A DNA stretch of 64,000 bases from positions 32,189 through 96,188 of the forward strand of contig CABPYL010000005.1 of the NCBI GenBank assembly GCA_902461565.1, in the 5' to 3' direction. Position numbers and translations under genes: made by a program. This document shows, one piece after another, positions 26,692-34,432 of the stretch (positions are counted from its first letter, which is position 1; every line of letters starts with the position of its first letter). Below the pieces are notes generated by a model, which worked only from the letters and a program-made list of their open reading frames with translations, ran no database searches and was not told the origin of the DNA. The DNA is from an uncultured Porphyromonadaceae bacterium (GTDB lineage Bacteria > Bacteroidota > Bacteroidia > Bacteroidales > Muribaculaceae).

Positions 26692-27525
26692 ATGAATACT
26701 GCTGATAAGATTTTCCAGAGTGTCAAATCGCTTGCGAAGCTTGTTTTGCAGTCGCGTCCGACGACGGCAAAACACGAGAAACCCGACGGCGAGAGGCTGA
26801 TTATCATGGCCAACGGTCCGTCGCTTGCGACAACCATTGCCGAGCACCGCAAGTTGTTGATGTCAGCGCCGACGCTGGCCGTGAATTTCGCAGCCATGAC
26901 GCCTGAGTTCCGCGGGCTGAAGCCGCGCTATTATGTGCTTGCCGACCCTTATTTCTTTGCCGACAACAGCAACGACGCCAATCTGGTCAGACTGCGTGCC
27001 GGACTGGCGTCGGCAGACTGGCCAATGACGCTGCTTGTGCCTGTACGATTTGCCGCGGAGGCACGTAAACTCTACCCAAATTGTGCGCTGCGCACGTTCA
27101 ATGCCGTAGGTATGGAGGGTTTTGCGCCGCTGAGTCATTTTCTTTACCGCATGGGCGCCGGAATGCCGCGTCCGCGCAATGTGCTTATCCCGTCGATTAT
27201 GTTGGGAATTGCAATGGGATATAAGGAAATAATCGTTACGGGTGCCGACCATTCGTGGATGCAGACGCTGAGTGTTACCGACGACAATGAGGTGGTTTCT
27301 ATACAGCCGCACTTCTATAAGGACGGAGAGGATGAGAAGGCACGCGTTCGCCACGACTACCGCAACTACCGTCTGCATCAGATTGTGGAGAGTTTTGCCG
27401 TGGCTTTCAAAAGCTACCATGATATCGCCGCATATGCCGCCAGTCGGGGCGTGAAGATTATAAACGCTACGCCCGGCAGTTTTATCGATGCTTTCGAAAG
27501 GAAGAAAGCCGAAGATATCCTGTGA
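26692..27525 (+). CDS. DUF115/MptE-like protein of unknown function
   Basis: 277 residues from ATG 26692, directly after the stop of the epimerase-like gene. The segment RLIIMANGPSLATTIAEHR resembles the nucleotide-binding motif GNGPS of DUF115/6-hydroxymethylpterin diphosphokinase MptE-like and motility-associated glycosyltransferase (Maf)-like proteins, and GYKEIIVTGADHSWMQ is a second block of that family. A domain of this type often sits in surface glycan loci. With the epimerase-like neighbour this suggests a surface sugar modification, but no transferase activity can be read off. A strong hairpin follows. Confidence 0.65.
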   Translation: MNTADKIFQSVKSLAKLVLQSRPTTAKHEKPDGERLIIMANGPSLATTIAEHRKLLMSAPTLAVNFAAMTPEFRGLKPRYYVLADPYFFADNSNDANLVRLRAGLASADWPMTLLVPVRFAAEARKLYPNCALRTFNAVGMEGFAPLSHFLYRMGAGMPRPRNVLIPSIMLGIAMGYKEIIVTGADHSWMQTLSVTDDNEVVSIQPHFYKDGEDEKARVRHDYRNYRLHQIVESFAVAFKSYHDIAAYAASRGVKIINATPGSFIDAFERKKAEDIL

Positions 27526-27546
27526 TATAAAGGTACTTTAATCAGC

Positions 27547-27577
27547 CAAGCAGCCGCTCCTCTCGGGCGGCTGCTTG
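27547..27577 (+). terminator. Rho-independent terminator-like hairpin
   Basis: CAAGCAGCCGC and GCGGCTGCTTG form an 11-bp stem with a 9-nt loop, about 20 nt after the DUF115-like gene. The following sequence (GATTCTT) has only a weak T tract, so termination may be partial. The rest of the 290-nt gap up to 27816 is AT-rich, and I see nothing else in it. Confidence 0.6.
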
Positions 27578-27816
27578 ATTCTTCTAACACTAAATACCTA
27601 AAACCATTAATCCTTTTTACTTTCGAATAAGAACTATAATGTACCTTAAACCTTAGACCTTCTTAATCATTTACGTTGCAAAGTTAACACCGCTCTATTG
27701 CCAGAATACACTTTGTATTGGTATAATATAAGTAAATCCAAATTTGATATTATTAAAAATCTCTGTTAATCAGTTTGGTGGCTATGCAGCCGTGTTCTTG
27801 AAATATAAGAAATTGT

Positions 27817-29382
27817 CTAAGCTTTAGGGTGAAGATTCATTACATTTTTCTCGAAAACATCGCGTTCTGCGGCTCGCCCGCGCAGACGGTTGCGGTAGGT
27901 ATAGATTGTATTGATGGAAAGATTCATCTGTTCAGACAGCTTCTGGGCATCTGTTATTCCAAGGCGCATATAGGCGGCTATTCTAAGTTCCGGCGTAAGG
28001 CGGTTGCCCGGCAACAGCTCCAGTTCTTTGCCCGGGGTGAACAGCAGGTTCAGCTGGTCCACGAAATCGGGAAAAAAAGAAAGGAAGATACTATCGAAGG
28101 CGGTGAAGAACTGTTCTTTCTGACGATTGGCAAAAGTGCCGTCGCCGATCTCGTTGAAAAGATCCTTAATCTGGCCGGTCTTGAATTTACGGTTGATATA
28201 TGTATTGCTTTCGGCAAGAATTTCGTGTGATACGTACATCAGCTGCTTTACCCCGTCGACAACCTGATTGAGTTCGGCTGTCGTGTGTTCTTCTTTTGCA
28301 ATACTTTCTTTAAGGGTGTGTATGGTGCGTTTATGTTTGCGGTGCCCGATTATTATAAGGACAGTCAAAGCAATAATTATGATTGACATAATACCGATAA
28401 CAACGCTTATCCATGTCCTTACGGCAGTGCTGCGGTCGTTCAGATATCTGATGTATCGCGAGAATCCGGAATTCCAGAACATATCGCTGGTGTTATCTGT
28501 CGCCATTGCGGTAAGCATCAGGTTCTTGCCTGTCCTTCGGTATCCGTTTTCATAGAGCAGGCGTCCGGCTTCAGCTAAAGGTTTTCCTTTTACGATGCCC
28601 CTTTTCAGATACGCGACGTTATACTCCATTAATTTACCGAGGTATGTCTGCGCTGCGTCGGGATGGAGTGCATAGTAGCTGAATATCACTTTCATGGCAA
28701 TGTCGTAGCCTTCGGAAGTTTCACTGATCTTGGGTAATGTTTCCAGGAATGTAGCGACCGCCATGGATTCATCCTCAAGCATGAGGTAACGCATGCCTAC
28801 GAAGGACGAATACTCCGGACCGGACGGGTTGAGTGTCGGCAGCAGTGAATCGATGGCAAGTATTGTTCGCCTGCGATACCGCTGTCTCAGTTCACCGTCA
28901 GGAAAGCTCTCCTGCACATAGTATAACAGTCTGGCTAAGTTGTACCAATAGCTTTTTTTTGTATCGGCACTGAGGGTGCCACAATCTATCCTGTCGAATT
29001 CATTCACGGCCTCGACGCCTGGCGCCGAGAGCGGGAAATGAGACAGGTATCTCATCTGTAGTTCTATGCTTTTGTCGCTGAATTGTAGTTTGTTAGCTTC
29101 TATACCTGCAAGTTTCCAGAAGTGCAGCGCGGAGTCTATTCTCTCAAGACGGTACATGTCGGCAATCTTTTCTGTAAGCAGCACTCTGTTGAGCGACGAT
29201 TCCATAGCGTCGCGCTGTTTCAGCAGCGAGTCTATCTCTATACGCCGCACAGTTCTTTGCGCGTCAACGTTGGCAAAAGCTCTTTCCACTTTATTAAGCA
29301 ACACAAGATTGCTGTCGTTCAGAGTAGCAGCGGCAGTGAGAAACACGAACAAGGCAAGTGCGGTAGAATAAAGTCTTTGCAT
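27817..29382 (-). CDS. TPR membrane regulator, DUF6377-like (paralogue)
   Basis: 521 residues from ATG 29382. The longer frame begins upstream of the promoter's -7 box and is rejected. Signal peptide (MQRLYSTALALFVFLTAAA), helical TPR-like periplasmic part (about 25-325), one transmembrane helix (about 330-355, SVVIGIMSIIIIALTVLIII), coiled coil, and a C-terminal domain ending in an HTH-like unit (LRIAAYMRLGITDAQKLSEQ, NTIYTYRNRLRGRA). The whole plan matches the gene after mutL, and the last 60 residues of the two are closely similar. Both are probably membrane-bound transcription factors. It stands alone, so its targets cannot be guessed from context. Confidence 0.75.
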   Translation of the reverse strand: MQRLYSTALALFVFLTAAATLNDSNLVLLNKVERAFANVDAQRTVRRIEIDSLLKQRDAMESSLNRVLLTEKIADMYRLERIDSALHFWKLAGIEANKLQFSDKSIELQMRYLSHFPLSAPGVEAVNEFDRIDCGTLSADTKKSYWYNLARLLYYVQESFPDGELRQRYRRRTILAIDSLLPTLNPSGPEYSSFVGMRYLMLEDESMAVATFLETLPKISETSEGYDIAMKVIFSYYALHPDAAQTYLGKLMEYNVAYLKRGIVKGKPLAEAGRLLYENGYRRTGKNLMLTAMATDNTSDMFWNSGFSRYIRYLNDRSTAVRTWISVVIGIMSIIIIALTVLIIIGHRKHKRTIHTLKESIAKEEHTTAELNQVVDGVKQLMYVSHEILAESNTYINRKFKTGQIKDLFNEIGDGTFANRQKEQFFTAFDSIFLSFFPDFVDQLNLLFTPGKELELLPGNRLTPELRIAAYMRLGITDAQKLSEQMNLSINTIYTYRNRLRGRAAERDVFEKNVMNLHPKA

Positions 29383-29406
29383 AGATATAATTCCGGTTTG
29401 TGTTTG

Positions 29407-29440
29407 CAAAATTACGAATTTTTCTGAAATATAACTCAAA
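29407..29440 (-). promoter_or_regulatory. Promoter of the second DUF6377-like gene
   Basis: On the minus strand: TTTG (29440-29437), a 22-nt spacer and TAATTTTG (29414-29407). The ATG used lies about 25 nt after the -7 element. The spacer is slightly long. Confidence 0.5.
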
Positions 29441-29471
29441 TTTGTTTATATTTTTACTTATATTTATTTTA

Positions 29472-29480
29472 CCCCCCCCC
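29472..29480. repeat. Run of nine C's (poly-G on the minus strand)
   Basis: A homopolymer of nine cytosines interrupts AT-rich sequence about 32 nt upstream of the -33 element of the DUF6377-like gene and before the orphan RNA promoter. Such tracts change length by slippage and can tune a promoter, or may hold a sequencing error. It is not inside a gene. Confidence 0.7.
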
Positions 29481-29566
29481 ATTGATAATCAGGCTTTTAG
29501 CGTTGTATAATTTACCAAATATAAATTTTATTGTTGTATTAAGCGAGTTTATGCCGTTGGAGTTTG

Positions 29567-29690
29567 TAACTTTGCGTCAAGTTATAATGGTTAGTAAAGT
29601 GACTACAGAGAACAAGTCACGACTGTTCAAGAGAACAGAAAGAGAAAGCGGAACGCATCGTGAGATGGGTTCCGTTTTCTCTTAGTGCTT
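29567..29690 (+). ncRNA. Orphan small RNA candidate with three hairpins
   Basis: A -7 element TAACTTTG (29567-29574) is followed by about 110 nt with three consecutive hairpins: GTGACT/AGTCAC (29599-29604 with 29615-29620); CTGTTC-AAGA-GAACAG (29623-29638); and a long final stem in which AGAGAAA-G-CGGAAC pairs with GTTCCG-T-TTTCTCT (29641-29654 with 29669-29682). That is 14 pairs with one G-T wobble, ending in a pyrimidine-rich run. No credible coding frame is present. The last hairpin is also well placed to terminate the convergent Crp-like gene (its stop is 17 nt away), so part of the structure may serve that purpose alone. I do not recognise the RNA family. The remaining DNA between 29383 and 29566 holds only the promoter and C tract listed separately. 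Confidence 0.5.
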
Positions 29691-29699
29691 TTGGTGGAA

Positions 29700-30425
29700 T
29701 TATTCGGTTGTCGTGTATTCCTCGTCGGAACTGTCTGCACCTTCGTGGTTGTAGACGAGCAGAGCCATAAGCTTTTCGCGGTCGATAACCGACAGCTCGT
29801 TGGTGGTGTAATCGATAAGGCCTCGTTCTTTCATCGACATCAGGCCTGCTTCGAAAGCGCTGCGCTGTGTTCCGAACAGTGTGCATAGGTCGCGTTTGCG
29901 GCATTTTAGTACAATTTCTGTCGCACCGGGCTGAGTGAGTGCTGCAATCCAGAATGCAATTCGCTCGTCTATCTCGCCGGTGGTTAGGGAAAGCAGTCCG
30001 TGTACGGCTTTCTGTGCATTGGCGGAAACGGCATTCAGGTAGTTGAACATGAACACCGTGTCGCTCGCCAGAATGCGTGTATAGTCGTTCTTGCTGATTT
30101 TCAGAATAGAAACGTCGTTTTTAGCTGTGATATCGGCGGGAAAAGAGGTATATCTGCCGTAAAGGAAGTCGGGAGAGAGAACGGCTGGTGCCGAGAGTGT
30201 TTGTCCGACGGAAAAGCGTCCGTTGGCATTTTCTATTATCGCCCTTATTTTACCGGAAAGAACAAATGTGAGGTGGCGGCACGGTTCGCCGGCACGTATA
30301 ATGGTTTCTCCCTCGGGATATTTTAGGAAGTGAAGTTTTGTCTGGCCTACAATCTGCGCTAACTTTTCATGCGAAGCGCCGCGGAAAAGTGGTAGATTCA
30401 TAAGCTGCTCGAACATTGTAGGCAT
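29700..30425 (-). CDS. Crp/Fnr-family transcription regulator
   Basis: 241 residues from ATG 30425; the longer frame overlaps its own promoter. The N-terminal cyclic-nucleotide-binding beta-roll is recognisable (YPEGETIIRAGEPCRHLTFVL). A long helix follows (about 125-150), then a winged HTH (CRKRDLCTLFGTQRSAFEAG). The effector-binding arginine signature of true Crp is not obvious, and no Fe-S cysteine cluster of Fnr is seen, so the effector is unknown. It has an acidic tail (EGADSSDEEYTTTE). It ends close to the orphan RNA hairpin. Confidence 0.85.
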   Translation of the reverse strand: MPTMFEQLMNLPLFRGASHEKLAQIVGQTKLHFLKYPEGETIIRAGEPCRHLTFVLSGKIRAIIENANGRFSVGQTLSAPAVLSPDFLYGRYTSFPADITAKNDVSILKISKNDYTRILASDTVFMFNYLNAVSANAQKAVHGLLSLTTGEIDERIAFWIAALTQPGATEIVLKCRKRDLCTLFGTQRSAFEAGLMSMKERGLIDYTTNELSVIDREKLMALLVYNHEGADSSDEEYTTTE

Positions 30426-30458
30426 GGCCAAGGTATTTGTGTTAGTTATATTATTCTG

Positions 30459-30466
30459 CAAATTTA
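30459..30466 (-). promoter_or_regulatory. -7 promoter element of the Crp-like gene
   Basis: TAAATTTG on the minus strand, about 34 nt upstream of the chosen ATG at 30425. No good -33 match is seen. It overlaps an upstream in-frame ATG, which is why that start was not used. Confidence 0.45.
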
Positions 30467-30566
30467 ACATTTTTCCGGATATATATATTTAATATCTTCT
30501 TATGTTTTAACATATCCGTGGCCGTTTTGGTTCAGCCATAGCGTGCCTGCAATCGGCTTGGAGAGT

Positions 30567-31469
30567 TTATTTACGAGATTTATAGAACAGCTGGAGCGAG
30601 TTAATCAGGTTCTGCCATATAATATATGCAGCGGCTCCTATCGACGATACGGGGTTGAGGTAGTTCAAGGCCATCCATATACCGAGGACGGTATTCTTCT
30701 GTGCAAGTCCCTGTGCTGCCGAAATTTTGTCGCCGCATGCGGCACCTATTCTGCGGCCTATGGCAAACTGTGCCACGCATATAAGGGCGGAGAGCACGGC
30801 CATTGCTGTCATAAGCGGTATTTCGGACGGCGGTTCCGACATTATGTAGCCTACGGCTTTGCCGACAACCAGACAAAGCGATACGGCCCACAGATAGAAT
30901 GATATGCCCTGGACTTTGCCTATTGCAGCATGTGCTTCCGGAACAAAGAGATACAGCAACAGTGCCGATGCGAGGGGTAATACAATCATGGGCGCGAGTT
31001 TGGTCGCGATAGCAAGCGATGCGGCCATGAAATCAACGTCGGCTCCGGGATTTGCCACAACAAAGAAAAACGGTGCGAATATCGCGACGGCTGTGTTACA
31101 AACAATGGAATACGAAGCCACGCGGACAATACTTCCGCCGAGCATACCCGTAACGACGGGTGCCGCTGTCGCCGTGGGGCACAGCACACAAAGCATAGCC
31201 GACTGTGCCAGCGACAGACCGAACGGCCGTATGGCATAGAACAGAATCACGGAACCGATAATCTGTTCGGCAAGCAGTAGCCAAATCATTCTGTCCATTC
31301 TGAAATCGCGTGGACGCACGCGACAGAAGGTTAAAAAAAGCATTGTAAAGATTAGGTACGGCACCATCCATTGCAACGCAGCGATGGGTTTGTAGAAAAG
31401 AAAGCCGCAAATTATGGCTATGGGCAGCATGAATGGCTTGAGGCGCCTTTGTGCGGAAGTAATTGACAT
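30567..31469 (-). CDS. Bile acid:sodium symporter family (BASS) transporter
   Basis: 300 residues from ATG 31469, about 20 nt after a promoter -7 box. Nine to ten hydrophobic helices are visible, with charged loops. The segment CVLCPTATAAPVVTGMLGG matches the conserved crossover region of BASS/SBF proteins, and QGLAQKNTVLGIWMAL the second one. The family takes up bile acids or other organic anions with sodium; the substrate here is unknown, though uptake of bile acids or pantoate-like acids would suit a gut organism. It is transcribed alone. Confidence 0.85.
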   Translation of the reverse strand: MSITSAQRRLKPFMLPIAIICGFLFYKPIAALQWMVPYLIFTMLFLTFCRVRPRDFRMDRMIWLLLAEQIIGSVILFYAIRPFGLSLAQSAMLCVLCPTATAAPVVTGMLGGSIVRVASYSIVCNTAVAIFAPFFFVVANPGADVDFMAASLAIATKLAPMIVLPLASALLLYLFVPEAHAAIGKVQGISFYLWAVSLCLVVGKAVGYIMSEPPSEIPLMTAMAVLSALICVAQFAIGRRIGAACGDKISAAQGLAQKNTVLGIWMALNYLNPVSSIGAAAYIIWQNLINSLQLFYKSRK

Positions 31470-31487
31470 TACCTTAGAAATTTTCTG

Positions 31488-31519
31488 CAAAATTACACAA
31501 AATCGTCCGAAAGAGCAAG
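31488..31519 (-). promoter_or_regulatory. Promoter of the BASS transporter gene
   Basis: On the minus strand CTTG (31519-31516), 20 nt, TAATTTTG (31495-31488). Transcription should begin near 31482, leaving a leader of roughly 12 nt. Confidence 0.5.
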
Positions 31520-31572
31520 CGGTTTAGACGGTGCTGCGGGGAGGGTCTGGGGTACTGACAGGGCCTGCCGGA

Positions 31573-32334
31573 CTACAGCGGGCGTTGGAGCCAATATTGG
31601 CGTTGTGCGCCGCTCATCTTCTCTATGGCATAGCGCAGGGTTGTGCGGTGCATGGCTTTGTAATGGGTGTCGAGGAAGTCGGTGAGAACGTCCATATCCT
31701 GCTTGCCTACCTCGCGGAGCATCCAGCCGACGGCCTTATGGATGAGGTCGTGCGGATGACTAAGCAACTTAGGTGCCAGGCGCAGCGTATCGTCAAGCTG
31801 TCCGGCGCGTATCAGCCTCCATGTGGATACGATTCCTATGCGCTGTTCCCATAGATTATCGCTTGTCGCGAGTGTGTCGAGTATACGGCGGTCAGGCATC
31901 TGTCCGTCGGCGTCTGGGTAGAGCAGCCATTCGCCTATAATTTTGGGGCACGTCATATCCACAAGATCCCAGTTGTTGGCCTTGCGCGCGTGTGCAAGGA
32001 AGAATTCGGCAATCTCACACCGGCGGTGCGCTCCTGTTGTCGGGGCCTGGCGTTTTCGTGGCAACGCTGCTTTCATCTCCTCCACAAGCAGTTGAAAACC
32101 GGCAAAACGGATTTCATGCCAGGGAGAATCCAGAAGCTTTTCAATCTCGGCAAACGAAACATCGAGGCGTGCTTCTTTTACGACCTCCCGCGTCTGCGGG
32201 CATCTAAGGCCAATGAAGCGGTCGCCATCGCCATAGTCTCCTTTTCCGGTCTTGAAGAACCGCATGAGCTGACGGGCCTGTTCTTCATCTCCCATCGACA
32301 TCAATATATGCTGTATTTCGTCGGCAGTTGTCAT
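31573..32334 (-). CDS. DNA alkylation repair protein (AlkD-like)
   Basis: 253 residues from ATG 32334. The protein is a HEAT-like helical repeat solenoid of the AlkD family of DNA glycosylases, which remove bulky N3- and N7-alkylated bases. Family hallmarks are GLRCPQTREVVKEA near the N-terminus, WHEIRFAGFQLLVEEM, and NNWDLVDMTCPKIIGEWL with the catalytic-groove Trp and Asp; NLWEQRIGIVSTW follows. The predicted transcription start lies only 1-4 nt upstream of the ATG, so the mRNA may be nearly leaderless. The protein's length is normal for the family. Confidence 0.9.
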   Translation of the reverse strand: MTTADEIQHILMSMGDEEQARQLMRFFKTGKGDYGDGDRFIGLRCPQTREVVKEARLDVSFAEIEKLLDSPWHEIRFAGFQLLVEEMKAALPRKRQAPTTGAHRRCEIAEFFLAHARKANNWDLVDMTCPKIIGEWLLYPDADGQMPDRRILDTLATSDNLWEQRIGIVSTWRLIRAGQLDDTLRLAPKLLSHPHDLIHKAVGWMLREVGKQDMDVLTDFLDTHYKAMHRTTLRYAIEKMSGAQRQYWLQRPL

Positions 32335-32341
32335 GTCGCGG

Positions 32342-32372
32342 CAAAGATAGTTAAAATTCTCATAACAGCAAA
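32342..32372 (-). promoter_or_regulatory. alkD promoter built into a terminator's T tract
   Basis: TTTG (32372-32369), a 19-nt spacer and TATCTTTG (32349-32342) on the minus strand, a full match to the consensus. The -33 TTTG is part of the T-rich tail of the upstream gene's terminator, so the two signals share bases. Confidence 0.7.
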
Positions 32373-32373
32373 C

Positions 32374-32408
32374 AAAAAGCGGCATGCGCCCGACGGTGCA
32401 TGCCGCTT
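32374..32408 (-). terminator. Strong terminator after the calycin/PCMD-like gene
   Basis: AAGCGGCATGC and GCATGCCGCTT form a perfect 11-bp stem with a 10-nt loop; on the minus strand it is followed by TTTTTGTTTG. It ends the secreted-protein gene 22 nt after its stop codon. Confidence 0.85.
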
Positions 32409-32429
32409 GAGAGAAGGTGGATGTGAATG

Positions 32430-34139
32430 TTATTTCACGATAACTTTCTGAACTTTGTTGCCCTGACGACGGATGTAGAGGCCGGAGGCGAGATTTTCCT
32501 CGGATACACGTACGCCGTTGAGGTTGTAGTATTCAACGGGAGCGTTGAGTTCTGCTTCGACAGAAGCGAGGCTGCTTGTCTGGCCGGTGAAGGTAACATC
32601 GATGGTGATGCCGCTCCAGAGAACAGAAATCTTGAAATCGGCTTTGCCACTGGTGTCAACTGTGCCAGTGAGGTCTACGTCGGCAACAAGTTGGCCATCG
32701 AGGAGCTGCATGCCCTCTACACGGCCGGTGTAAGTCTTCACGCCGTCAACTTCTGCGATATTCACGCCGGTAACTACGATGTCGCCTAGAGGAGCGGGGC
32801 CGCCGCCGAGGTCGAGCATGAAGTTAGGCAGAGTGATTGTGCAGGTGTTGGCGCCGGTGCTCGTAAATTCAAGGGTTGCAGGCTGGTCCTGAGCGAGATA
32901 GTCGCCCATCATGAAGATGCTGAGTACGCCGCCGATGGTTTCGGTTTCGGCAGGAGCGCCTGTGAACTTGATGGTGTAGGTGTGTGCGTCAAGGTCATCG
33001 ACATCGGCGCCGCATTCATTGGTAACGGTGATTGTAGCTGTTGCAGTCTCTTTGTCAATAGCGACTTCTACAGCTGGTTTGCTTGCAGTAGGCATCAGTT
33101 CGGCTGCGATAGCGTCGGCGCTTTCCGGACATTCAGTATCGAGGGTGTATTCAAATTTATCGCTTGCGAAACCGTCAATGAATTTGCCGTTGACACTGAG
33201 TTGAGCCAGACGCGAGTAGTAAACAAAACGCACATTGTCGATAACGATAGCGTCACCGTTAGTAACGGGAACGTCTTCATATACGTTGTTTGCTCCAATA
33301 ACTATATTCACCTTTTCAGGATTTGCATCCGAGAAATATTCCAGGGGCAGAGTGAATACTTCCCAATCGGTAGAGGAAGCGGCGGGGTGCATGAGCTGGT
33401 AACCTTTGGCGATGAGTGCTGCGTCATCGGTCTTTGTTATTTCGCCGCCCTGGGCAGTCTGCATACCGAGGATGTTGCGGTCGCGGTCGATCATTGGAAC
33501 TTTTACAGCCTCGGCGGACATGGAGTTGTTGCCTGGAACGTCTGCCTGTGTCCAAGTGCCTTTCCAGGAATATGCCAGCATGGTGAATGTATGCTCAGCG
33601 TCGCCTTCTGCGAGATTGATCTTGTAGTCGAATACAAGAGCGTCGGGGCGATAGGTGAATGCGATGCCACCGAATACACCGCCGTCCTTGTTTGCGGGCG
33701 AGAAAGTCAACCAGTCAAGAGTGTTGGTGGCCCACGAGGTGCCTAAGGTAATGTATCCGGGGACAACCTGAGTGGCCATGTAAGGATTGGGGTTGTTGGT
33801 AAGGCAAACAGCATAACCACCGTTCTTGCCTTCTACGCGTGTACCAACGAGAGTAGCTCCGAGAGCTCCCCAACCGCCGCCGTATTCAGGTTCTTTTTCG
33901 CTTACGACACCGGCAACATTCGAAATCACCCATCCTTCGGGCTGTATGCCATAGGTTTCGTCTGTTAGAACATCGGGGTTCATGGTGCCAGCGGCCTGAC
34001 GCATGGAAAGCTCCCAGCCGCTTACGGAGTTCCAGGGGTAGTTGTCTACCCAGTTGTTCTCAAAACCGACATTAGGTAATTGCTGTGCGCAGACCGTCAT
34101 GGCTGCTACGGCAAAAATCGATGTAAAAATTTTTTTCAT
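32430..34139 (-). CDS. Secreted PCMD/calycin-like protein with type IX-like sorting domain
   Basis: 569 residues: signal peptide (MKKIFTSIFAVAAMTVCA), an N-terminal beta-sandwich resembling the putative carbohydrate metabolism domain PCMD (about 20-310, with DWEVFTLPLEYFSD and GDAIVIDNVRFVYY), a short Ig-like insert, a calycin-like barrel (about 395-525, VLSIFMMGDYLAQDQPATLE), and a C-terminal sorting domain (VEYYNLNGVRVSEENLASGL then KVQKVIVK). It is expected at the cell surface or outside. The carbohydrate role is suggested only by the domain's name and genomic association in other Bacteroidales. It has its own promoter with an unusually long 200-nt leader. Confidence 0.7.
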   Translation of the reverse strand: MKKIFTSIFAVAAMTVCAQQLPNVGFENNWVDNYPWNSVSGWELSMRQAAGTMNPDVLTDETYGIQPEGWVISNVAGVVSEKEPEYGGGWGALGATLVGTRVEGKNGGYAVCLTNNPNPYMATQVVPGYITLGTSWATNTLDWLTFSPANKDGGVFGGIAFTYRPDALVFDYKINLAEGDAEHTFTMLAYSWKGTWTQADVPGNNSMSAEAVKVPMIDRDRNILGMQTAQGGEITKTDDAALIAKGYQLMHPAASSTDWEVFTLPLEYFSDANPEKVNIVIGANNVYEDVPVTNGDAIVIDNVRFVYYSRLAQLSVNGKFIDGFASDKFEYTLDTECPESADAIAAELMPTASKPAVEVAIDKETATATITVTNECGADVDDLDAHTYTIKFTGAPAETETIGGVLSIFMMGDYLAQDQPATLEFTSTGANTCTITLPNFMLDLGGGPAPLGDIVVTGVNIAEVDGVKTYTGRVEGMQLLDGQLVADVDLTGTVDTSGKADFKISVLWSGITIDVTFTGQTSSLASVEAELNAPVEYYNLNGVRVSEENLASGLYIRRQGNKVQKVIVK

Positions 34140-34344
34140 AAAGAGATGTGAAAAAATGATTAAACTGGGCCTTATAGGCCGATTATATTCTGACTGAAGT
34201 TGTGCCTGAGCTATTGATGTGCAGTTAAGCGCTTTATTAAAGGAGAGTTGTGTTGTTTATCGCAGGCGCAGGGTTATTGGGAAAATGGCTTTTGAAAGGC
34301 ATAATCGTAACCAAACGCATAATACCAATATATAAAAATCGTGG

Positions 34345-34376
34345 CGAAATTACAAAAAACAGCCCATACCTGCAAG
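34345..34376 (-). promoter_or_regulatory. Promoter of the secreted PCMD/calycin-like gene
   Basis: CTTG (34376-34373), 20 nt, TAATTTCG (34352-34345) on the minus strand. The predicted start near 34339 gives a leader of about 200 nt, in which I found no clear riboswitch or large hairpin. Confidence 0.45.
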
Positions 34377-34432
34377 GCGTTGAGGCTTAAAGTAGCAAAA
34401 CAATGTTAAAATTTGGCCGAATTGGCGAAAAT

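Noticed and set aside
29482..29685. A 67-codon plus-strand frame over the second orphan RNA
   Set aside because: It starts upstream of the -7 element and runs through three hairpins, so coding is unlikely.
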